Shown: piece after piece, positions 32,031 to 43,859 of the stretch
How positions within the stretch are numbered: position 1 is the stretch's first letter
Layout of the letters: each line of letters begins with the position of its first letter
Origin: Cardinalis cardinalis
Lineage: Eukaryota > Chordata > Aves > Passeriformes > Cardinalidae
Assembly: GCA_014549065.1 (NCBI GenBank)
Contig: JACDOX010000027.1
Coordinates: 6,649,257-6,713,256 of the forward strand
Reading direction: 5' to 3'
Length of the DNA: 64,000 nucleotides
Notes under the pieces: model-generated
What the model saw: the letters and a program-made list of their open reading frames with translations, nothing else
The model's database searches: none
What the model was told of the DNA's origin: nothing
Made by a program: the position numbers and the translations under genes

Positions 32031-35000
32031 ATTTGGCAATAATGTTTTTATTTACCTGTTATGAAAGCCAGCGTTTTGTGGCTGAACAGGGTGCAGAGTG
32101 CCAGCCCTTCAGTTCAGAGACACAGCNGAGTTTTCCTAAGGAGGATCTGCTGAATTCCCTGCATATGGCCAAGAATATGATGAATTACCAGAAGGCAGAA
32201 CTATTCTCTCTCCACTGCAGGCGTCTGTTTGAGCTGCCTCTCCTGCCCTGCCTGGTGGACTAAGTGCATTTCTCATGACCAGTGTACTTTAAAAACAAAC
32301 ATGAAACATGTGCTGGACAAATGGGAAGGTGAAGATTTAACAGAAAAATCTTAGGAGGAGGGTCACTGTGACAGCTTGAAGCAGGGGTGTGGAGTGTAAG
32401 ATGTTGTGAAGTCATCTAGGAATGGAGCTGCAGAGGTTCCAGGCAAAAGCAATGCAAAGTGTGGGGCCCATGGTCCCACAGCTTGTGATCCTCCTGGAAC
32501 TGCCCTTCCAGGCCCACTGGCAAGAGATGGTGCATGTGGCAAAGATCGTCTCCAAACCCTGAGGGACATGGTACCAATGGGGATGTGTGACTCTGCAGAG
32601 CAGTATCCCAGGTGGCATCTGCTGTGGCAGATTCTGGCTGTGATACAGATAATTTGATCTGTTTTTTCAGAAGAGGAAAAGGTAGAGGCCATATTTCCAT
32701 CTTCTGCTGTCAACTCTGGCTTTGGCAGCAAAGCCTCTGTGTGGGATTCATAGCCAGCTGGTTTAACATCTGGGCAAGAAGTCTGCAGGGAAGCGACTGC
32801 CTCTTAGCCTCTTTTCTCTCTTTTTATTGTAATCCAGATAATGAAAGCAACGAGTGGCTGATCTGCCCCCTGTGAACCCCGAGGAGATCCAGCTGCCAGC
32901 TTCTGAACATTCTTGTTATTTTAGATTAACCTCCTGGCCTGTGTGCCTTTTGGGGGGTCAGCACCAGAAATAAGGCAGTGAGTTCAATGCTTGAGCAGGG
33001 TTGTTTCTTCCCTTCTGGTTCAAACTCCACATAATGCAGCTGGGATGCTTTAGTCTGGGAATAGTCTGGAGAACGGCTCCTTGCCAGGTTCTCCCACCAG
33101 TGTGCAGAGCCAGGGACCAGGAGCATGCGGCAGAGGACTGNTCCACAGGTTTTCATCTGTCCCACTCATCATGAATGGTAGGGTGGGGAGGAGGCTCCGT
33201 GTTTGGTGAAGGTGCTCCTGAAAATGGCTATCCAGAGACAATGGGATGGTGGAAGGGGTTCTCCCAGTGGATGCCCTCCCTCAGTNTGTGGGAAGGCAAG
33301 CTGACTTGGGACATTCTCCTGCTGGGATCAGCACAGCCAGAGGACAGAGGATCCTGTCTTGTTAGATCCTGTCATTACTAACAGTGGTTTAACATGTGTT
33401 TTCATGTATAACGTAGTGCATCTGTCCTCAGTTAGCCAGACTCCTGTAGCTGAAATAAGGTCACATCCTCAATGTGTATTAGTCATTCTGAAAATTCCCT
33501 CTGTATTTGATGCCTCCTTGTCCTTCAGATCATTACCAGGGGGATTTTAGTTTTACTACTGGGGTAATTTTAGGCTAGAGTGATCCTGGATGAAATCTTG
33601 ATGAGGCAAAGTAAAGAAGGAAAAAAAAAATAGCAATCTCAGAGCTTCTGCAGTGCTCGTGTGTGCCTTATGATCTCTGCATGAAGTCTTAATGGTGCAC
33701 AGCAATGAGCAGAGTACATATGCTCGATAAAACAGATGCTAGACATGTTTCCTTAAATAACTCTTTTGCTAATTCAGCTCAGCTTTGGCTCTCTGCTTGC
33801 TCTNGGTGTCCAGTCTGTAATTCCCCTGATAAAGAACTTGCTGGGGATGCTATAGCTTGGCACAGAACTGTGACCAGGGAATTAGCTTCCCTGAGAAGCA
33901 GCAGAAAAGGAAGATGCCCCAAAAGCAGACTATCCATAAGTGACTGTAGGTAGCCTCAAGCCATAGTTTTGATCCAAAGTGATTTGATCAGCTTCATTCA
34001 CAAACTGGATCAATGCAGCAAAGAAAAGTTAACATTTCAATGGCAAAACTGTCTCTTTTTGCTGCTTACTTCTTAGCAGGGACATCCAGGTAGTACCAAA
34101 TTAACCCCATTTTTTCCTGGATGCCAGGTTATCCTACAGAAGGAATTGGAAAATCTGGTGATGCAGATTGAGTTAGCTGCACAAAAAATTATGGTTCATT
34201 CTGTTTTTGAAGTGGTCTGATATATAAAATATGCAAAATNATTTAAAAAGTCAGATAAATAACAGTTGTGTGCTCTCATTATTCATCCTCATGTTTAATT
34301 TAGAAACATCATTTTTGTAATGAATGTGACACTGAATGCTACAGAATTTCCAGCTCAGGGCACTGCAGTACCCAAAAACCAGAGGCAAGATCTGGAAGAA
34401 GTGCTCCAATCCCACGTGGCTGGTCTGCTGCCATCTTTCTTTTGCCAAGCTGAAGCTCTCAAACCTGGGCTTGGCTTCTCAGAGGGATTTCCATGGCCAT
34501 ATGCAGGGCTGACCAGACCTGTGAGCTGGGAATGTGTGGCAAAGGGCTGCCAAGTTCAAAACCCTGCCAGCCTGCAGCTCCAAATGCACCTCCTGGCTGC
34601 AGTAAAGGAGCAGGTCTCACCTCAATGACCTTTTCAAACAACAATTTTTATTTTTTCTTAAAGGATGGAACAAGTCTCTTTGTTTTTCTGCAAGAGACTT
34701 CTGGAACATGATGAAGGATCTATCTCTTGCACGTGGCCTCCTGGTTATGACAATTATCCAAGTTACAGACCCAGGTTTGTTCTCTGCTTTCATGGAGAGG
34801 GTTTGAATCTGTAGGTCACAACCACCAGGTGATGGGCTTATGAGGTGGGGAGGAAAATTGCAGGAAAAAAACCAACAAACCTTAGGCATGATTCCAGGGA
34901 GAAGGTTTGGAAGAGGGAACAGGAATTGTGAGAGACAAGATCATTGTGTGACCCTCTGTAAAAGCTCCTTTAAGCTATTCAATAGATGAAGGGTACCACC

Positions 35001-36524
35001 CTCAGCATCTCCTTTTGCAGATGTTTTTTAAAAGTAGAATGCCTCAGGGTGCATTTTGTGAGCACTGGGGCTGCATCAGTGTTAGGTGTGCTTTGATAGT
35101 CTTGGAGAGAGCTGCACAGGGAACTTAGTTTGTTGTATATTTTGCCTGCATCTTGTTAGTCTGTATGGCTGAGCTCCCTACACCTGGAGCAGNTCTAGGC
35201 TTTCCAGGAACCAGAACTCCGAATTTTTTAGAATGTTTTCCATAGAAGAGAGAATGTTTTCAACTGGAAAGAGAATGACTGCTGAATTTAGGTACTTCCA
35301 AGGCTAAATAGCTGTTGAATGGGGCACCAAAACCCATTCAAATTACCCCTACACCAGTGGACTGCTCTGATCCTTACGTAAATATTGCCAGTGCAGCAGA
35401 GAGACTCATTAAACACAACACTTTTGCAACCTAACATCAGCTACAACACCAGGCTTCAAAAGATCCAAGTTACCTTCAGCAGATTCAGTCGATCCCCATT
35501 NCTGTTGTCTCTCATTAAAAGTACAGCTGATGGTAAGCAAGCTTGTTAAATAAATGCAAACAACCCAAGAGAATGAAACTGTGGNCAGTTGAGGCCAGCA
35601 CCTTGAAATCCTCTGTGGTCTCACCAAGCTGGTACATGACAAAATACAAAAGGATGAGAACAACAAGAGACTGAAGCATGGTGATCANCCCAGAGATACC
35701 AGCTTGTTACCAATATGGAACTGTTTTCTTCAGGTAGGGTAGCAGGGATGGAAACAGTTATTTTCTGATGTAGCTGTATTCAGTTGAGATTTTCTGTTAA
35801 CACAGCTATGGACCACATGCCTCTGTGAGCACCACTGTAGCAGCACAGTGAGAATCCCCTGAGTTACTGGGCAGCTTTTGTAGCATCATCTGAGAGACAG
35901 CTCAGAGTAGCCTGGAGCATCAACTGGTTTCTGGTGGTTTTGTCTTGTGGTAAAACTGATACGCAAGCAGTTTAGAAGATGCTATACTGGAATATCATTC
36001 CTGATTCTGATTTTGAAAATTGTACACATGACACATATGCCANGAGATTTTATGATTTCAACTGCAGTGAAGGATTTAAGGAAATGGAGAGTGGTGTTTT
36101 GGTGTTGGATTTTTTTGTCCCTTTTGAGGCTGTTTGGACAGAAGTGAGCTCTTGTTTNCAAATGACCTCCTAAGAATTTAGTGCACCTTTTGACCTTTGT
36201 CAGTAAAATAGACAGAAAGATTTGCAGAGGAAGCAAACAAGATCTTAAAATTGGATAATGGAGTTGGAAGTCCCAATAGCAGACTGTTGAGNTGCATTAA
36301 CTCCATTTGTTATTGGAAGATTCATCAGGAGAGAAGACTAAATGGGAAAACCTGGGAAAATGTATTAAAATAAATAATTAAAAAGGTAACTTTTAACTTA
36401 CTGTATCCACAGACTTAGTGCTTTACGAAATAGAACAAAAAAAAAAAAACCCAAAAGATTTTCCCAAAAAGTGTGCTCCCAAAACAGTGCTGTATGTGTA
36501 TGTGTTATGATTTTTTTTTCCCAG
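32031..36524. other. intergenic sequence, no feature seen
   Basis: No repeat family or exon recognised. The longest frames (for example 32363-32731 minus and 34320-34628 plus) are domain-free and overlap others. A-runs lie near 33620 and 36437. Confidence 0.5.
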
Positions 36525-36660
36525 CCTTTGAATTAATTAGCTACCATGTTGAATTCTAAGTGCAATAATTAAGCAAATTAATGCTGCAGTGAAGTTATTA
36601 ATGAGGCAAAATATGCTAATATGCTTTCGATAAAGAACTCTCTTTTTCTCTCTTACCAAG
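36525..36660. promoter_or_regulatory. candidate homeodomain-rich enhancer
   Basis: Within 135 bases there are AATTAATTAG (36531-36540), AATAATTAAGCAAATTAATG (36564-36583), GTTATTAATGAGG (36594-36606) and ATATGCTAATATGC (36611-36624). Repeated TAAT cores with octamer-like words at this density are typical of neural developmental enhancers. Inference from motif clustering only. Confidence 0.45.
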
Positions 36661-39600
36661 AAACTGGAAAAACTCTTTTATTTCAGGCCAAACACCTTAT
36701 CTGGAGTTCTTAGAGAGAGGGTTCTCAGTCATATGCTGGTGAGCAATTGCTTAAAGCNGGGGTTAATATCTGCATTTTTAGACACCCGTAAAGTATTTCA
36801 GGAATGTTGCAGTGACAATGAAGTTATCAACCTGGTTTCTAGCAGCATCAATAATGAGGAAANGAAGGTGTTCTATGACCTGTACTTCCATTATGGAAGA
36901 GGATAATACCTATTGAAGGATTGCTATTTTTATGAGGATATTTTTAATATTCAATTCATATGAAGCAGTGAAAGCAATTATTACCAAGACATAATCAAAA
37001 ATAAGCTTCTCTATTCAGTGTGTCTGGTGCCATTATGTTTTGAGATTGCAAAAAAATATTCTGCATTGAAACATGATGGTAATTATTTAGTTGCTTGGAA
37101 ATATGTGCATGCAACAAACACAATAATAACTTATAACTGGTTTCTGTAAACTTTGCCCAAGTGTTTGGAGATGGGCATGTAATCTGTAAAGCCATTTAAA
37201 ATATGACAGTAAAAGGCTGTTCCTTGAAATGCTAAAAGTACCCATCTATGAAGAAAAACAGCCATGTTATAACGTAGAGATCCCTTGTATGGCTCCTGCT
37301 TTCTCTGTCTCTGCCTAACAATCACTTCTTGTAAACCCTAGCAATTCAACAGACACTGCATTTTCCCCCACTGAGTTCTTGTTTATAAGCAGCTTCTGTG
37401 AATTTTAGGTACAGCTTCTCTGGGAAAACCTTTCAGCCTCTTTCTTTCACTCCTTACCTCTCCCTTGCTTTATCCTTCTTGTTATTGGCATCAGTTTGGT
37501 CGGATTTCCAAGTGCTGAAGGGCTTCTAACTGGTTCAAAGAGGCCCTCGAGCCAAGCCAGGCAGCTGTGTTCATTAGTTTCTTGTTTTTGTGTTTCATCC
37601 TTTTTTTTTCAAATTTTATTTTTATGTTCAGCAATATACATGCCTTGGAGATTTTCTTATCAATCTCATGAAAAGATGTATTCTTGCTACCTCCTAGGAT
37701 TTAATTTCCTTCCTTTAAACCTTCAGGATATTTTCCTGTTCATTTGCTGACATGTTTTTTGTTTTCAAATATGCTGTTAGCAGGTCCTTTTTTGGTACCA
37801 AACTAACCCCTTGGACATGTTTTAGTTATTTTGCAGCCAGTAAAAGTGGTTCACGTAACATTATCTACTGTGTTTTAACTCTATGCCAAGAATAATCTCT
37901 CCTCCTGACACGCTTATTTCCTGGAAATGCTAATTTTAGAGCATTAAAGTAGTGAGAAATCATTTCTCTAAGTTTTCTCCCTGCAGGCAGTTTGACCGGT
38001 TTACTGGACAGTGGTTGAAGTTCTCTGTTTAAAAAAAAATGTCAGGAGTTTTCTGCTGCTTTGATCTGTAACTGCAGCATCTACTTCCCTTTAACTTGTT
38101 CCAAGGCTAGCAGTTCATCCATATATTTATATCCTTACGGGCTGGATCCGTATCCAATGGGCTCTGCTGTTTAGATCTCATCACTCAACACTTTTGCATC
38201 ACTGGGGGTGCAGGTTTCATTTGATTACAGCACAACTCAATCCGTGTGTTTACCCTCACCAGCCTTTTTGGTGCATGCTGACTCTGGCATTATGGATCTC
38301 CACTCTTCCTCTTGCCATTTCTGCAGTGCCCTCTTCTGCAGCTCTAAANCTTCTAGCCAAGAGGTGCCCATGCCAACTGGTGAGATTCCTCCTGCATGCC
38401 AGAGTTACCAACTGAATGGCCTTGTACTCTGGAGGATCAAAAACTGGTCAGCACTGCAGGTTGGCATCAGGGGATTAAGACAGACTGAACACCAGTTTAT
38501 TCCACCCTATATTTGGGGGGTCTAAATGTCAGTTATTTGTCTAAAAGCCACAGTATGTGAGCAGTGGGTAATTTAAGTAAATTATCTTTCAATGGGGTTT
38601 AAGGATATNATAAGGTAGTTGTTGGAATCTAAGTTAGAGGACATGGGAGGATGTAAAAAAGCAGGGCAAAGTATTTGATGACATCTAGCAGGTAAACTGA
38701 CAGGACACTTGTCCTTTATGGTCCGACTCTGAAAATACTCTTTGTGCCTTTATCTGGTCTTGNGCATGTGGCTTGAGGTGAAGATAGCCAGAAGAGAGTC
38801 TGGTGGAAGTTCTCAACACAAGAGCTGCTGCAGTTACAGGGAATGCTGTAGTTCCTGAAAGCCATGTACAAATGCAGGCACTTCCCATAGAGATTCACTG
38901 CAAGAAGAGCATCCAGCTACAGCATTTGGTGTTAGTTTCAGCGTGGTCATACCCTGGTTAAATCTGGACTGTTGCTAGTTGTTTGTGTTCCTGAGTGCCT
39001 TGGAATCCTTGGCATGGATGTGGACCTTGCTGTGCTCACACTGCACAACAGCAAAATGAAAAGGTTACTCTGCAGTAAAGAGTTCCTGCTGCACATATCA
39101 CCCTCTTCCCCCTGAAGACTGTCCTCTTGGTTAAACATGAGAGCTCTGATATCAAAGGCTGAAGGTCTTTCAATTCAAAGGCCAGGATATTTTTCTGTAA
39201 GGTAAATAGTGGCAGTGCCTAAAGAGGGTCTAAATGACTTTGGAGGAAATATGCCAAGAATGACTGCAGCCCTATGTATATTAGTTTGAGTCTCTGTGCA
39301 ATTTTCTTTGATCCAAAATGTGTTGCTGCTTCACTTATTGTGGAGGTTCTCACATGATTTCCTTAGTCAACAGCAGAACTCCATCAGGAATTCATTAGAC
39401 AGTGTTTGTACAGATGTAAAGCTCCCTCTAAGTGATCATATTATTATTTATATTGGGCCTGATCCTGACCCTTAGTCACATAAACATTTCCCAAGAAGGC
39501 AGTCAACTGATGTGACAGAGAGGACTGCAGCAGTGAATTTAAATTTATGCTGCCAAGGCAGCATACATTTTTCCCTGGTACATANGAGTTTTGTTATTAA

Positions 39601-39759
39601 TCCTATTTTTGGGGNTTTTTTTCCTATTTTTAAAATTGATTATAACGAACTACACTTCTATATTGTGCACAGTGCACACTTTAAAAATAAGGATAGTGGG
39701 AGTACCTTACTTTTCATGATTCAGGAACCATTTTAAACCTTTACCTGNACTTTGTTATG
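36661..39759. other. intergenic sequence, no feature seen
   Basis: AT-rich unique sequence. Only short chance frames and T/A-runs (37601-37608, 38031-38039). Confidence 0.5.
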
Positions 39760-40928
39760 TGTTCTGTCTGGATTTCTGTAAGGTCTTTGACATGATCTCC
39801 CACAACATCCTTCTCTTCAAATTGGAGTTATACGGATTTGATGGGTGCACTGGTGAGTGGACAAGGAATTAGTTGAATGGTCTCATCCATAGGATACACA
39901 TCACCAATTCAGTGTCTAGAGGGACATTGGTGACAAATGGTGTCCCCCAGGGTTTGTGGTAGAACCAGTGCTGTTAATATCTTTATCCGTGGTATAGGCA
40001 GCGGGATGGGGTGTACCCTCAGCAGGTTTGCAGATGACACCAAGCTGAGTGGTGCAGCTAACATGCCTGAGGGATGGGAGGCCAGGTGGACAGGTTGGAG
40101 AAGTGGGGCCATGGAAACCTCACGAATTTTAACAAGACCAAGTGCAAGGTGCTGCACCTGGGTCAGGGCAACCCCTGGTGCAACACCCTGGTAGGAGCAC
40201 AGGCTGGGGGATGAATGGATTGAGACCAGCCCTGCCAACANGGACTTGGAGATGCTGCTGATGAAAAACTGGACACAACCTGGCAATGTGAGCCTGCAGC
40301 CCAGAAAGCCAAACCTGTCCTGCAGGGCTGCAACAAAAGCAGTGTGGCCAGGAGGGCAAGGGAGGGGATTCTGCCCCTCTGCTCTGCTCTGGTGAGACCC
40401 CACCTGCAGTGCTGCATCCAGCTCTGGTATCCTCCATNCAGGAAGGACATGGACCTGCTGGAGTGGGCCTGGAGGAGGCTCATAAAAATGATTAGAGGGA
40501 TGGACTACCTCTGCTGTGAATACAGGTTTGGAGAATGGAGGCTGTTCACCCCAGACAGGAGAAGGATCTGGGGAAACTTTATTGTGGCCTTTCAGTATCT
40601 AAAGGGAGCTTATAAGGATGACAGGGACAAATTTTTTAGCAGGGACTGTTGCAATAGGACAAGGGGTAATGGATAATGGCTTTAAATTATAAGAGGGTTG
40701 ATTTAGAGGAAATATAAGGAAGAAATTTTTTACAATGGGAGTGGTGAAACACTGGCATAGGCTGTCCAGAGAAATGGTAGATGTTCCATCACTGGAAACA
40801 TAAAAGGTCAGGTTGGATATGGCTCTGAGCAAANTGNTCTAGTTGAAGATGTCTCTGATAATTGCAGGGGAATTGGACTAGATGAACTTTAGAGATCCCT
40901 TCAAACCTAAACTATTCCATGACTCTCT
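39760..40928 (+). mobile_element. CR1 LINE with reverse-transcriptase remnants, plus strand
   Basis: A longer 5'-truncated CR1 than the one at 1375-2200. Near 39768 one frame still reads LDFCKVFDMISHNILL, a reverse-transcriptase palm motif. Near 40026 the catalytic FADD motif survives (SRFADDTKLSG). Further CR1 landmarks are AAGTGCAAGGTGCTGCACCTGG (from 40139), GGTGAGACCCCACCTGCAGT (from 40391), and GGAATTGGACTAGATGAACT (40869 on). It ends near 40928. Stops and frame changes break the ORF, so it is dead. It is more diverged than the first CR1, suggesting greater age. Confidence 0.93.
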
Positions 40929-41254
40929 GGTCACTGACAGACAAACACAGATGTCAACTGTCTGTGATATTGTTGAATTTTGGGTCATTACTGTAGAACA
41001 TCTCTGAGGTCATAGTACCCAGTTACTTGGCTGACAATGCAAAAAGAGAAAAGGTGTGTTCTACAAATAGGGTAGGAAAAGAAGAACAAAGAGCTTCTTT
41101 TTCTCTTCAGCGAGCAGAGCTGTAAACATTTGGAGGTTTTGGAGTCAGAACATACCCTCCCAGCTGGATTTAGAGGCTTGTCATCTCAATNCCAGGGGAA
41201 ACAGCCTGGTTGCAGTGGAGGTTGAAGCTGGTGATTGCTTTAATCANTAAACTC
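40929..41254. other. intergenic sequence between two CR1 fragments
   Basis: No feature seen. The stretch may include badly diverged CR1 sequence, since the CR1-like tail after it has no clear 5' end. Confidence 0.4.
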
Positions 41255-41320
41255 TGGGATGTTGGTTTGATGAGGTGACCCCAGAGGTTTCTTCCAGCTT
41301 AAGCCTATGATTCTGTGGGG
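41255..41320 (+). mobile_element. CR1 3' tail fragment, plus strand
   Basis: GAGGTGACCCCAGAGGTTTC (41271 on), CTTCCAGCTTAAGCC and then ATGATTCTGTG match the CR1 3' UTR end (cagaggtcccttccaacc...gattctgtg). It is a very short, strongly 5'-truncated insertion. Confidence 0.7.
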
Positions 41321-43616
41321 ATTTATTGCTAAATCAAGGTTGGAAATGGCATTAGATGTTTCTTTGGCTTGAAAAAGTACTGCCACTGTTGTATGTCTGA
41401 GTGTGTGTGTGCATGTAAATATGGGAATACTCCTCCTGCTGCAACTAGTGAATGTTTTGGCTCTGTGTATACAAGGGACCANGACACTTGTGATGGATAA
41501 AACTTGCTCCAGGATGCATACCAAATCTTTGCTGGAGGCAAAGGCTTTCCAGTGAGGNGGGTGTGGTATGACCAATGAAGACTACTTCTGTTCTTCAGAG
41601 NACACAGTTCATCTTACAATATTCAGTTTGAGACAGGTGGCATAGCAGATTCACCACGCTGCTGCTTCCCTGCAGTGTTGAGTTGAAAGCTTTGTCAAGC
41701 ACTGGAGAATTACCACTTTGNAGGCAGAAAGCTAATGTGCAATAGTTAGGATAGAAGAAGTCTCATCAGGGATATAGAGGAACCTGGCTTCCATATGTCT
41801 TCATAAAACCACTTGGAAATGGTCCTCTCGATTCTGAGCTCCTGCTAAACCATATTCCTCACATGAATGTAATGAAAATAAATCATCTGTCAATCTGGGG
41901 ACACTGAGCAGCTCAGAGAAGAAATAAAGCATTAGGTCTTAGAAGCNCACTTCTTTCTTAGGCACCCCTGGGAAGCGTAGTCCATGTATCAATGTTGAGT
42001 ACAGTTGGCATATGAGGGCAGAGCAGTGATTTCCCTTCCCCAACACCACACATCTTTAGCCCATNTGGAGCACAGCATGGTTAGACTTATGGTTACTGAA
42101 GGCTCTAGGAATGAATCTAAATGAATGTACTGAAGATTCGTCCATAGCCAGCTGTTTGCATCCCCTGTCAGGATCCCTCATGCTGGTGACTGATGACGTG
42201 CTGGTGATGACAAACCCTTGCACTGATGAAGCTGCACTGTGTACACGGACTCTGTCTGGCTGTGTCCTCTTTAATCAAATGATTTTATACAGCACAGATA
42301 CTTCCAGGCTGGCGCTTTTATTTCAGCACAAACTGGTCTGCACTGGGCCAGTGTCTGGTTGCCTGTCTCCAGCCCAGTTCAGGGCACCTTAGAAGGAATA
42401 TCTGTTTGCTTTCCAACTGGCTGAGACATAGACTTCAATTTTGTGTGCTCCTTTGCATCCAGGCAATAAATCTTGTAATAGCTTAACTTTTTATATGAAT
42501 GCTGCCTCAGGCAAGGACTGTGTGGCCTAGAAAACAGGAGGTTTAATATTTTATAAAATCTCCAAATGCTGTTTTGCTGCTACCTCTCCTTGAGTGAATG
42601 GAAGCCACAGCGGTTTGATAGACCTCCAGACTCTGAACAGCATCAGGGAATAGAAATAATCATGGACCCTCTCGGTTAACTGACATTNCACAGAAATCAA
42701 ACACTGGGGAAAAATGGTTGGAGTGAAAGCACTTGACGAAATCACAATCCATTTGGGGAATAAGCAAAATCTAAAAAACCTAACCTGTGCCCTGCAGGTA
42801 AGTCATTTGAGGAAAATTGGTCACTTGTCTCTAATAGTAGCTGGGCTGGGGTGTGTTTTGAGCTAGGCAAANAGTTCACATGAAGGTAGACATGAGACCA
42901 AACAGTGAAGTCAACAGCCTGGCTCTGTTCTTCAGTAGTGCTAGAACTTTGAATTGTTGAGGGCACATTACAGTGGCCACTTTATTTACATCTATTGGGC
43001 ACCACTTGCAGCTAGTAGCTGGGGACAGCTGGATTTGCTATGCTGGAGGAGTACCTTGCATCCCCCAAACCAGAAATAGTTCCCTTGCTGTGTGTGGGTT
43101 AGGACTGATCCGTNTGACAGTGGCACTTACAGATTCATCCATGAGATTCATCAATACTGACTGAGGGCTGCCTTTAGACTTTGATGCAGCTGGGGCCCTT
43201 TTGTCTTCCTCAACTGTCTCTCTGGTCTCAGGACAGAACCTTGAAAAGCCAAGTGATAAACAAACGATGCAGAATGAAAAGAAGCCAAGAGACTCCACGA
43301 TGAAACTTAAGAACTGTAGCAATTTGCATTTTTCCAGGCATAACATACACCTTTATTGAGGCAAAAAAGATCCTGCCTGTAGCTCTTGGTATTTTATGCA
43401 ACCTCTTCTCAANAGTGCAACACAGAAAATAGCAACCTGGGATGTAGTCCAATTATAATACCTTGGCTATGGGCTATGGGCTTATTATTGGTAGGAATTG
43501 GATCAGGAGAGCACTTACATGTGTTTCTCCATGACATTCCATAGAGTTTAATGAAAGAGAGGGAAGAGGTAGGGCATTGTGCCTTCCTCCCTCTCTTTTT
43601 TTGGTGTGATGGACTA

Positions 43617-43624
43617 TGACGTCA
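43617..43624. promoter_or_regulatory. full palindromic CRE, TGACGTCA
   Basis: A consensus CREB/ATF site, followed by CGCG, in sequence that is otherwise not a CpG island. Keeping two or three CpGs here is unusual for methylated intergenic DNA. Binding is inferred. Confidence 0.4.
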
Positions 43625-43835
43625 CGCGCTGTGGCTGTGTCCACTCCTCAGCTTTCCCCCTCAAAGTGACTGAAGCCAGATAGGAAAGGCAATAGGGTNC
43701 ACTTAAATACTTGAAATGAAACATGGGATTAAATGGTTAGCAGAGCTGTATTTGGACAGCCCCTCTGGAGACTGGAATGAATTGGTTTGAGTCAGGAGCT
43801 CACACTGCCATTTTCAAGCCCTGCTCAGGATCTCT

Positions 43836-43859
43836 CATTTTAAGCATAAGCTTAAAATG
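43836..43859. repeat. 24-bp palindrome with 4-base spacer
   Basis: CATTTTAAGC and GCTTAAAATG are exact 10-base inverted arms around ATAA. Confidence 0.85.

Noticed and set aside
39937..40676. Plus-strand frames in the 39.9-40.7 kb region
   Set aside because: They are fragments of the decayed CR1 reverse transcriptase and 3' region, not host genes.
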